Source: Darksidea phi (lineage: Eukaryota > Ascomycota > Dothideomycetes > Pleosporales > Lentitheciaceae). Taken from it: DNA of 64,000 nt. This document shows, one piece after another, positions 50,153 through 62,000 of this stretch. The position numbers and the translations under genes were made by a program. Within the stretch, counting starts at the first letter, position 1; the number at the start of each line of letters is the position of its first letter. The notes under the pieces are model-generated. The model made no database searches. It was not told the origin of the DNA and worked only from the letters and a program-made list of their open reading frames with translations. The DNA is taken from positions 1 through 64,000 of the forward strand of contig JASJFT010000236.1 in NCBI GenBank assembly GCA_030770425.1, written 5' to 3'.

Positions 50153-50305
50153 GTATAAGAATAGAGGGTTTTTATATTTAAATAGAGCTTAGTATAATAA
50201 ATAAGCTAACTAGCTATTAGACTAATCCTTAAGATTATCTAATCTACTAATTAAAATAGAAAATAAGTAAAATAAGTTAATTATCTAGAAAATAGATTAT
50301 AGTAA
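50153..50305. repeat. right terminal direct repeat of V
   Basis: Partner of 48937-49087. Confidence 0.75.
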
Positions 50306-50597
50306 TATTAGTAAAATTTTCTCCTTTATAAGTCTTAGAGGAATATATTAATAGTTCTCTTTAAAATTTCTATCTAATTTAATTTAAGTCTTATTTTATT
50401 ATAATTTACTATAAAATATTATATACTACTAAATATTATCTAATCCTCTAGTATTACTCTATTTACTATATTTTATAGTAAGATATATTATATTAAGATA
50501 ACTAATACCTCGTACTTAGTATATAGCTAGCTTCTAATATAGATTTTATAATATATTAATCTTATAACTATATAACTTTTATTCTTACTAATCTATA
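50306..50597 (+). mobile_element. Z fragment: 3' internal end plus 3' LTR
   Basis: 50346-50597 is the reverse complement of the Z LTRs (252 bp). The preceding 40 bases match the internal sequence that flanks the Z 3' LTR at 8085-8115. It is truncated on the left by V and on the right by unassigned DNA. Confidence 0.8.
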
Positions 50598-50962
50598 CTT
50601 ATTAAATTTATTAAGAAGAATAGACTTTCTTAATTAGTAAAAGATTAGCTTTAGCTTTTTTTTTACTATCTTTAAATATTTAATATAAACTAATAGATAT
50701 ATATTAGTACTACTATTTACTAATTTCCTTAACTATATAGCTAGACTATTTACTAAAAGTTAAATAGAAAGTATAAATAATTTTAAATTAATAAGTTTAG
50801 ATATTTAAATAAGTTATTAATAATTAAAAGATTTAATTACTTCTATATAAACTATTAGAAAGAAGTTCTTTTTTAATAGCTTTTATTTTTTAATCCTATA
50901 AAGGAAATATTAGAGTTATACTTTAAATTACTCTTATTCTTATATAAAAAGTTTAAATAAAC
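50598..50962. other. unassigned AT-rich RIP-mutated DNA
   Basis: No match to the other families was found by eye and no domain was recognised. CA/TG are absent, so it is presumably repeat-derived. Confidence 0.5.
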
Positions 50963-51426
50963 TATTAAACGGGGTCTAGACCTAATAGGTTATTTAGCCT
51001 CGTTTAGGATTTATACTTAAGATAGAAAAGAAGGAGTTAAAATAAGTAGGTAATAGTTTAATTACGTTAATAGGTAAGGATTAATCTAGATTCGAATTAA
51101 CTATAAAGAAGAAAGACTATTTAAGAGATTTATAGTTATTATATATTAATTTAGTTTTCTTAAATCTATAGCTTTATATCTATAGATCTACTAAGCTATA
51201 ACTCTATAGCTTTATTATAATAGATCTACTAAGCTATTATATAACCCTTAAATCTATTCTTACTAAGATATAAATCTATTATATAACTTCTTAATAAAGC
51301 TATCTATACTAATTATTATTTATATTATAGTTATAATTATTATATTTTATATTAGAGTTAGTAATAGATTTAATCTTAGATAACTTTTCTTATTATTATT
51401 CTATAGTATATATTTAGTTCGTAATA
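50963..51426 (-). repeat. 3' LTR of Y3 (464 bp)
   Basis: Reverse complement of the Y2 LTR 57556-58020 and of the Y1 LTR. Confidence 0.88.
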
Positions 51427-54400
51427 CTATCTCCTCTCTTTAAATCTTTAGCTTAGAGGTTATTCCGATTCTAGTATTTAGCTATATTAGTATTAAGACC
51501 CTATCTTAAGAGGTCGTTATTATCTATTATAGTATTACGTAAAACTTAAGAATATATTACTCTTACTAATAAAATTCTTTATTATAGCTCTAAAATATTT
51601 CCTTATAGTTATTATTTATAGTTAGGAATACTATATATTACTTTATCTAAAGATAGTAGATATTATAAAGTATATATTCGTACTAATATATAAGATTCTT
51701 ATTATATATTTAGTATCTTATTATTAGAAGGTTTATTTATATTAAGTAGTAAAACTTACGTATTAAGACTTATTACTATTAGTAAGATCTATTAACCGTA
51801 CGGAAGAGAAACTTTAATAGTAACTAGAAAAGGTTTAAAAAGTCTAAAATAAGTTTCTTAATAAGCTAGTAGAGGCTCGAATACGGGTATATCGTTTAGA
51901 GAAGTAGAAGGTAGTCCTTTATAAGAAGTTAATAGTATAATTCTAGATACTAGAAGCTAAGCTAGATAAAGAGAAGATAGAGCTTTAGTAGCTAGAGTAG
52001 TAAAAGAATCTAGAGGTCTTTCTAACTACTCTAAACGTTATTTATAATATTATAGATAATATTACTTCTCTTAATTTATTAAATATTTCTTATTATATTA
52101 TAGATAGTACTAATCTTCTTAACTTATTATAAAGTAAACTTACCTTATCTCTAGATTTTCTTTAAAATTATAATTTTAGTACTCTATAAGCTTCTTAAAA
52201 TAATTAAGAATATCTTTAAGTTCTTAGATTTATTTCTATAGTTTTCTATTCTTATCTATTCCTTACTATTTAATTAGATAGTAGTTTTTTCTATTTCTAA
52301 TATTATTATCTAGGATTTCTTCTACTTTTTATTCTTTATTATCTTTTCTATATATATCTACTTTATATACTACTAATCTAGTATCCTATAGTACTTTTTC
52401 TAATAAGCTAATATAGAATATAGAATAGATTTTTATTTATAGAGGTAGTCTTAATTAGTAGTTTACGAGTAAGACTTATTTTTTAATTTTATAAGAATTA
52501 ATCTTAGTATAGTCTAGTTTACTATTAAATTATTTACTTTTAATATTCTTTTATAGTAACTATATCTTTTCTCCTTCTTTAAAAGTAGGTACTTTCTTTT
52601 ACTTCTTATTATAGTACTTACTTATTTTATTTTAAAGGAATTCTATATCTTCTTTAAGTTATTAGTATATTTATAAAATAATTTTTACTATTTCTTCTTT
52701 ATTTTAGCTATAAGACTAAAGTTATCTAGATTTTTTATATATTTCTAGTTTAATTCTATAGTTCGTAAAGAAAGGTATTATCTTTATTATACTATATTAC
52801 GAACTATTATATATAAATTATACTATAGATAAAAGTATAATCTAATTATTCTAGTAATAGTTTAGATAATATCTAAGATATTACTTTACTATTTAGTTTA
52901 TTTATTCTATTAGTCTATCTATTTATAGATAATATACGGTTAATATACTATATTTTATTTCTAGTTTAGCTATAAGGATCTATTAAAACTTTACTATAAA
53001 CTTAATATCTCTATCTAAGATAATCTTATCTAGTATTTTATACTTACTAAATATATATTTTAGTAGAGTATAGATAAGTTATTTTATTATATTTTCCTTA
53101 TTTATATATAGGATAAAGTAAGTATACTTTATAAACTTATTTACTACTACTAGTATAATATTATAAAATACTTCTATTATTAGTTTCTTAAAACATAGTA
53201 ATTATATAATAAAGTCTATAGTTATAATCTTCTATAATCTTTCTATATTTTCTATTAGTTATAGTATTCTATAGGGTATATATCTAGTATATTTATTATA
53301 GTAATAGTCTATATATTCTATAAGAATTTATATTACTAGTTATCTTATATATAAAAAGTAGTATATTCTTATTAATTATTTAAGAATTTTTTCTATTCCT
53401 TAGTATTTATATACTAGTACCTTATAGTATTATCTAATAAATTCTTTTTATATTATCTTAGGTATATAGACCTTTTAGAATATATAGATAATTCTATCTT
53501 TTTCTTAGATTACTTCTTAAATTTTATTTTATTTATCTATTACTTCTATAGTAGCTATACGAATCTATTATATCTATTTATTTTCTTTTAGTTCGAGTAT
53601 TATTTCTTATATTTCTACTAACTTTAGGTAGTTATAAGTAATTATTCCGTCTAGCTATAGCTTAAGGATTATTATACTAGATTTTTCTATCTTTTAGTAG
53701 TTAGATCTCCTACTAAGCGTATCTACTTATTTATTTTCTAATTCTTTAATATATACGATCTTAATATTATATATTATAAGAGTTTATATCTATTATATTT
53801 ATCTTCTAATTAAAGATTTATTTATTAAGAATTCTATTAGATTCTTATAATCCGTATAGATTATAATAAAATATTTAGATTCTTATAGATTAAATCTCTA
53901 TTCTTTTAAAACTTTAATAATTACTAGTAACTCTTTATTATAGATATTATAGTTAAGTTTAACTAATAATATTTTCTATAAGAAGTAGTATACTAGTCTA
54001 AGGTTATCTTTATTATCTTTTTATAGTAGTACTACTTCTATTATATAGTCTAATATATCTATCTTAATAATTAATAGTTCTTTAGAATTATATATCTTAA
54101 TTATAGATTCCTTAGTAAACTATTCTTTAATCCTTTTAAAAGCTTATTAGTACTCTTCCTTCTATTCGAAGGGTTAATCTTTTCTTATAAGTTATATAAA
54201 TAGTACTATTATTATACTCTATTATAGTATTAGCTTTTAATAAAAGTTATAAAATCCTAGAAATAACTATAGTTCCTTAAGATTCTATAGTATAGGCTAT
54301 TTCTTAATCTTCTTAATCTATTTCGGGTCTACTTTAATCTCTTTAGATTTAATACTAAATCCTAGAAACTCTATTTCTTATATATAGAATTTATATTTTT

Positions 54401-57400
54401 ATAAATAAAGGTATAATTATATTTCTTTAAGTATCTATAAGATCTTCTTTATATATTCTTTATATTCTTCTTTTATTTTAAAGTAGATTAAAATATTATT
54501 AAAATATACTATTATAAACTAGTTAAGATAGTTTTATAAAATATTATTAATTTATTTTTAAAATATTACGGGTATATTAGTAAGTTTAAAGAGTATTACT
54601 TAGTACTTATATAATTCTTTCTTAGTTCTAAAAGCTATTTTCTATTCTTTATCTTTTTTAATTTTAATTTAATAGTATACGTTCCGAATATCTAATTATA
54701 TAAACTATTTAACTTTTCTTAATTAGTCTTATATCTCTAATATTAGAGATAAAAGGTATTAATTCTTAATAGTAATATTATTAAATATTCGATAGTCGAT
54801 ATATAATCGTAGTTCTATAGTACTCTTCTTAGATACGAAGAGAACTAGATATTCTATAAATAAATTTAAGTATTAAATATACTTTTTTATAAGGTTTTCT
54901 TTAAGATATTTTATTATAATCTTTTCTTCTTTCTTAGTTAACTTATAGATTAGTCTAAATCCTAGAGTTTTCCCCTCTTATAGTAGAATTATATAATCCT
55001 AGAACTAGTATTAAAGTAGACTTTTCTCTAGTTCTATAAATAATTCTTTCTATTTTTTATATTATTCTAGAATATTATTATTTTCTTCTTAAGTTACGCC
55101 TAGATTCTATTATAGAAATAATACTTATTAATTTATTTATTAAATCTAAGAATTAGCTTCTTAGAGCTATAATATTTCTAAGATTATATCTTAGTTATTT
55201 AATATTTTAATTATATTAAGTATTTTATTTTCTTTCTTCTATCTCTATAGGCTAAGTTTACCTTTAGTTTTATATATTATAGATTTATTAAAAGATTCTT
55301 CTTTAATAGTATATATAATACTAGAATATTATTTCTTTTATTAAGGGATCTTCTTTTATTAGATAAAGTTCTTACTAATAAAGTTTCGGGTAGCTCTATT
55401 ATTAATTAACGTAGTAATCTTTCTTCCTTAGTAGGTACCTTAGAGATAAATATAGTTCTATTCTTCTATTTCTTAAATCCTTATCTTCTTAGACTAGTAT
55501 TTTATATTAATCTTAGTCTAGATATACTTTAGATATTTATTTTCTAAATATTTATACTATAGTCTTTCTAGAATATAGTTTAATAGTAAAAGTAGTTCTA
55601 GTATAATTCTTATATATCCCTTTTATTACTAGTTCTTAGATTATTATTATCTATATACTACTTTTAGTATAATTACTTAAGTAATCCTTTTATTATAATC
55701 CTTTATTAGATAGTAATTATTTTTTTATTTTACTCTTTTATAAAGTCTATATTTCTTTTATATATATAAGATCTATATAATCTTAAAATATACTAGATAT
55801 TTTATTTTATATCGTAGGTCGTCCTCTAAATCGATCTTATATCTCTAATTATTATATTTTATAAAAGTTATTCGTATAGAGATCTATCTTTTAATTACTA
55901 TATACTATAGTTATTTCTTATTAATTATCTTCGTAATATATTATATCTCTTTCTAGATCTTCTAGTTAGATATAAGATCTATAATAATAAAGTTTTACTT
56001 AATCTATTACTTAAAGTCTTTAAATAATTAATATATTAGGTAGAATCTAAACTATTCTTTATAAATCTTCTATATTATTATAGACGTCGTAGTTTTCTTT
56101 ATAAATTATAAGATTCGAGTATAAGTTATATTAAATTCTAGTATTAGTCCTATTTCTTTTTTAGATAGTCGAATTATTTATAAATATTTAGTATTTTTAT
56201 ATAATATAACTAGATTTTCTTCTTCTAGTTCTAAGAACTTATTATTATTATTAACTATTTATAATAGTATATTTAGGATATTATTAAAGTCTTTCTATTT
56301 TATAAATAAGTCTTCCTTAGATACTTCTTCTTATACTTCTAGTAAGAATAAAACTCTTCTTTAAGACTTCTAAGTTATAGTTACCTACTATTTCTATAAC
56401 TAATAACTAGTATTTAACTTAGCTTTATAGTATATTTTATACTAGTCGTATATATAAGTCGTCTAATATATAGTATTATATTCTTATATTATAGCTACTC
56501 TATTCCTTTTACTCTATTAGGTATATTAGAATTTTTTCTTTTTTAGACTTAATTTATAATTCTTTACTAGATATCCTTACTTCTTATATTTAAAGTATAC
56601 TTATTTCTTATAGAGCTCTTATTTCTTAAAGTTCTATTTCCCTTTCTTAGGTTCTAAACTAGCTTCTAGGACTATTACCTCTAGTCTATAGTACTTTTCT
56701 TTCTTCTTTTTTTTATAGAATCTAATCTTCCTTTTTCTTTCTAGATTCTAGAGATAGAGGTTATCGTCGATCTTAATAGCTTATTTAATTAGTTCTTTTA
56801 TAGTCTAGAGTCGTTCTATTTAAATTATTTCGTAGTAGATATAATCTTTTAGTCCTTTATAGTATTATAATATAAGAGCTACCTCTCCTTATTAGATCTT
56901 TATAGTAAGTTATTTAAACTTAGATATATAGGTTATAGTAAATTTTATCTATTTAAGATATATAATTTTTTATTCTATTAGTCTTTCTAAATTAATATCT
57001 TTAAAAGTAATATATAGCTTATTCTTAAAGTACTTATAACTTAAGAAGATAGTCTTTATTTTATTACTTTACTAAGCCTTTAGTAGTTATAGTTATTTAT
57101 TTAAATATATTTTAAACTAAGTAATAGCTTTCCCTATAAACTAAGTTACTACGAATAATACTTTATTATTTTTAGTAAATAATTTTATCTAGTTAAGATT
57201 AAGGTAGATTATTATATTAACTAAAAATCCTCTAAGCTTTAATCTCGTTCTATTAAACTTCTCTAGTTCTCTAAGTTTTAAAGATTTACTTATATACCTT
57301 TAAAGTTAGATAGTTAATTTTATAAGTTAGACTTCTAGTATATCTTCTCTTTTTTTAAATATATACTAATTCTTAATAACTCTTTTAAAATTTTCTATAG

Positions 57401-57555
57401 TTATACTACCTTCTAAGGAACTAAATTCTTAATAGCTTTTTACTTCTAAGAGTTCGCCTTAAGTTAATGGCTACGACGCTTTACTTTATTAAGTTCCTTC
57501 TTCTACTATTATAGTTAACTATTTCTACCTACCGAATAGTTAAGGTATTAAATAG
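50963..57555 (-). mobile_element. Y3: Ty3/gypsy chromovirus of family Y, minus strand, 5' LTR lost
   Basis: 3' LTR 50963-51426, internal region 51427-57545, and only the last 10 bases of its 5' LTR (TATTAAATAG, 57546-57555) before Y2 begins. It is the mirror image of Y2: a base at position p in Y2 lies at 115566 minus p here. Relics read on the minus strand: gag about 57.4-56.1 kb, RT with the catalytic motif at 54495-54506 (YFNN), integrase about 53.5-52.8 kb, and the expected chromodomain place at about 52.34-52.18 kb. A purine tract (AAAGAGAGGAGATAG) adjoins the 3' LTR. All frames are broken. Confidence 0.88.
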
Positions 57556-58020
57556 TATTACGAACTAAATATATACTACGGAATAATAATAAGAAGAGCT
57601 ACTTAAGATTAAACCTATTACTAGCTCTAATATAGAATACGACGATTATAACTATAGTATAAATAATAATTAGTATAAACGGTCTTACTAGGATATTACG
57701 TAATAGATCTATACCTTAGTAAGGATAAATCTATAGGTTATATAATAGCTTAGTAGATCTATTAGAATAGAGCTATAGAGCTATAGCTTAGTAGATCTAT
57801 AGGTATAGAGTTATAGATCTAAGGAAACTAAATTAATATATAATAATTACGAATCTCTTAGATAGTCTTTCTTCTTTATAGTTAATTCGAATCTAGATTA
57901 ATTCTTACCTATTAATATAATTAAACTATTATCTACTTATTCCTCTCTCCTTCTCTTCTATCTTAAGTATAAACCCTAAACGAGGCTAAATAATCTATTA
58001 GACCTAGACCCTATTTAATA
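57556..58020 (+). repeat. 5' LTR of Y2 (465 bp)
   Basis: It begins TATTACGAACTAAATATATA and ends CCTATTTAATA. Homologous to 7298-7739 and, inverted, to 50963-51426. It is the only LTR between the Y3 and Y2 bodies. Confidence 0.9.
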
Positions 58021-58968
58021 CCTTAACTATCTAGTAGGTAGGAATAGCTAACTATAATAGTAGAAGAAGGAACCTAATAAAGCGAAACGGCGTAGCCGTT
58101 AACTTAGGCTAAACCCTCTAAGGTAGAAAGCTACTAGGAATTTAGTTCCCTAAAAGGTAGTATAATTATAGAAAACTTTAAAAGAGTTATTAAGAATTAA
58201 TATATATTTAAGAAAAGAGAAGATATATTAAAAGTCTAGCTTATAGAGTTAACTATCTAACTCTAGAGGTATATAAGTAAACTATTAAAACTTAAAAAAC
58301 TAGAAAAGTTTAATAAAATAAGGTCGAAACTTAGAAGATTTTTAGTTAATATAGTAATCTATCTTAACCTTAATAGAATAAAACTACCTACTAAAAGTAA
58401 TAAAGTATTATTTATAGTAGTCTAGTTTATAGGGAAGACTATTACTTAGTTTAAAACGTATTTAAATAAATAGTTATAACTACTAAAGGTTTAGTAAAGT
58501 AATAAAATAAAGGTTATCTTCTTAAGTTATAAGTACTTTAAGAATAAGTTATATATTACCTTTAAAGATATTAATTTAGAAAGATTAATAGAATAAAAAA
58601 TTATATACCTTAAATAGACGAAATCTACTATAACCTATATATCTAAGTTTAAATAATTTACTATAAAAATCTAATAGGGAAAGGTAGCCCTTATATTATA
58701 ATACTACGAAGAACTAAAAGACTATATCTATTACGAAATAATTTAGATAGAATAACCCTAGACTATAAGAGAACTAATTAAGTAAGTTATTAAGATCGAT
58801 AATAACTTTTATCTCTAAAACCTAAAAAAAAAGAAAAAGATTAAATTTTATAAAAAAAAGAAGGAAGAGAAATACTATAGACTAGAGGTAATAGTCCTAG
58901 AGACTAGTTTAGAACCTAAAAAAAAGAAATAGAACTCTAAGAAATAAGAACTTTATAAAAAGCGAGTA

Positions 58969-59010
58969 TACTTTAAATATAAAAAGTAAAAATACCTAAT
59001 AAAAGACTAT
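58969..59010 (+). pseudogene. Y2 gag zinc knuckle with Cys and His changed to Tyr
   Basis: The frame reads YFKYKK, a stop, KYLIKDY. Spacing Y-x2-Y-x4-Y-x4-Y reproduces C-x2-C-x4-H-x4-C with every ligand changed to Tyr, and the internal stop fits TGG to TAA or CAA to TAA. Same fate as the Z knuckle in an unrelated family. Confidence 0.78.
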
Positions 59011-62000
59011 AGATTAGATCTAAGAAAGGAAAAATCCTAATATACCTAGTAGGGTAAGAAGGATAGAGTAGTTATAATATAAGAATATAATATTATATAT
59101 TAGATAACTTATATACGCGACTAGTATAAAATATACTATAAAGCTAAGTAAAATACTAGTTATTAGTTATAGAAATAGTAGATAACTACGACTTAAAAGT
59201 CTTAGAGAAGAGTTTTATTCTTATTAAAAGTATAAGAAGAAGTATCTAAGGAAGACTTATCTATAAAAAAGAAAGATTTTAATAATACCCTAGATATACT
59301 ATTATAAATAGTTAATAATAGTAATAAGTCCTTAGAACTAGAAGAAGAAAATCTAGTTATAATATATAAAAATACTAAATATCTATAGATAATTCGACTA
59401 TTTAAAGAAGAAATAGGACTAGTACTAAAACTTAATATAACTTATACTTAAGCCTTATAATTTATAGAGAAAACTATAATACCTATAATAATATAGAAGA
59501 TTTATAAAGAATAGTCTAGATCTTATTTAATATATCGACTATTTAAAGATTTTAAATAATAGGTTAAATAGAACTTTATCGTTATAAACCTTATATTTAA
59601 CTAAGAAACTTAGAAAGAAATATAGTATATTATAAAAATAGTTAATAAGGAATAACTATAGTATATAATAATTAAAAGATAGATTCCTATATAAACGACC
59701 TCTATAAAATATAATAATTAGAGATATAAGGTCGATTTAAAGGACGATCTATAGTATAAAATAAGATACCTAGTATACTTTAAGATTATATAGATCTTAT
59801 ATATATAAAAAGAATATTAACTCTATAAGAAAGTAAAACGAAAAAATAACTACTACCTAATAAAAGACTATAATAAAAGGATTACCTAGGTAGTTATACT
59901 AGAAGTAATATATAGATAGTAATAATTCGAAAATTAACGATAAAAGGAATATATTAGAATTATACTAGGACTATTTCTACTATTAAATTATATTCTAGAA
60001 AGACTATAGTATAAATATCTAAAAAATAAATATCTAAAGTATATCTAGACTAAGATTAATATAAAATATTAGTCTAAGAAGATAAGAATTTAAGGGATAG
60101 AAGAATAGGATTATATCTACCTCTAAGGAATCTACTAAGAAAGAAAGATTACTATTTTAATCGATAATAGAGCTACTTAAAACTTTATTAGTAAAGACTT
60201 CGTTTAAAAAAAGAAGATCCCTTAATAAAAGAAATAATACCCTAGTATTATATATACTATTAAAGGAGAACCCTTTAACGAATCTATAATATATAAAATT
60301 AAAGGTAAATTTAACCTATAAGGATAGGAGAAAGAAAATAAGATACTCGATATAATTAAGATATTAGAAGACTAGAATATAATCCTAGGAATACTATAGC
60401 TCTAAGAAGTCGATTCTTAGATTTAATAGATAAACTAATAAGTATTATTTCTATAATAGAATCTAGGCGTAACTTAAGAAGAGAATAATAATATTCTAGA
60501 ATAATATAAGAAATAAGAAGAATTATTTATAGAATTAGAGAAAAGTCTACTCTAGTACTAGTCCTAGGACTACGTAATCCTACTATAAGAAGGGAAAACT
60601 CTAGGATTTAGACTAATTTATAAGTTAACTAAAGAAGAAGAGAAAATTATAATAAAATATTTTAAAAATAACCTTATAAAAAGGTATATTTAATACTTAA
60701 ACTTATCTATAGGATACCTAGTTCTCTTCGTATCTAAGAAAGGTACTATAGAATTATAATTATATATTAACTACTAAATACTTAATAATATTATAATTAA
60801 GAACTAATATCCTTTATCTCTAATATTAGAAATATAAAACTAACTACGAAAAGTTAAATAGTTTATATAACTAGATATTCGAAATATATACTACTAAATC
60901 TAAATTAAGAAAGATAAAGAATAGAAAATAGTTTTTAGAACTAAGAAAGAACTATACGAGTACTAAGTAATACCCTTTAGACTTACTAATATACCCGCGA
61001 TATTTTAGGAATAAATTAATAATATTTTATAAAACTATTTTAATTAGTTTATAATAGTATATCTTAATAATATCCTAATCTACTCTAAAATAAAAGAAGA
61101 ATATAAAGAATATATAAAGAAGGTCTTATAAGTACTTAAGGAAGTATAACTATATCTTTACCTATAAAAATATAAATTCTACGTATAAAAAATAAAGTTT
61201 CTAGGATTTATTATTAGACTAGAAGAAATTAAAGTAGATCTATAATAGATTAAAAAGATTAAGGAATAACCGATATTTAAGAATCTTAAGAAGCTATAAT
61301 CGTTCCTAGAATTCTATAACTTCTATTAAAAATTAATACTATAATAGAGTACGATAATAGTACTACTTACGTAACTTATAAGAAAAGATTAATCCTTTAA
61401 ATAAAAGGAAGAATACTAATAAGTCTTTAAAAAGATTAAAGAATAATTTACTAAAGAACCCGTAATTAAAATATATAATCCTAAAAAACTATTAATTATT
61501 AAGATAGATATATTAGACTATATAATAGGAGTAGTACTATTATAGAAAGATAATAAAAATAATCTTAGACTAGTATACTACTTCTTATAAAAGATATTAT
61601 TAGTCGAGCTTAACTACGATATCTATAATAAAGAGTTATTAGTAATCGTTAAAGTCTTAAAGAAATAGAGATCTAATCTATAAGAATTTAAATATTCTAT
61701 TATAATCTATATAGATTATAAGAATCTAATAGAATTCTTAATAAATAAACCTCTAATTAAAAGATAGATATAATAGGTATAAACCCTTATAACTTATAAT
61801 ATTAAGATCGTATATACTAAAGAATTAGAAAATAAACGAGTAGATATACTTAGTAGAAGATCTAATTACTAGGGAACGGAGAAGCCTAGTACGGCTATTC
61901 TTAAGCTATAACTAGACGGGACGATTACCTATAACTACCTAAAATTAGTAGGAATATAAGAAATAATACTTAAACTAAAAGAAAATAAATAGATTTAATA

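Larger units (their letters stand above)
48937..50305. mobile_element. V: small LTR-flanked element (about 1.37 kb)
   Basis: Direct repeats 48937-49087 and 50153-50305 (151 and 153 bp) enclose about 1.07 kb. The repeats start TATAAGAATA and end near TATAATA. Inside, the minus strand gives a Lys- and Glu-rich relic (LLEEFINKEVYINS near 49.5 kb) that I do not recognise. There is no RT, integrase or transposase signature. It is too small for an autonomous LTR element, so it is either non-autonomous or internally deleted. Confidence 0.65.
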
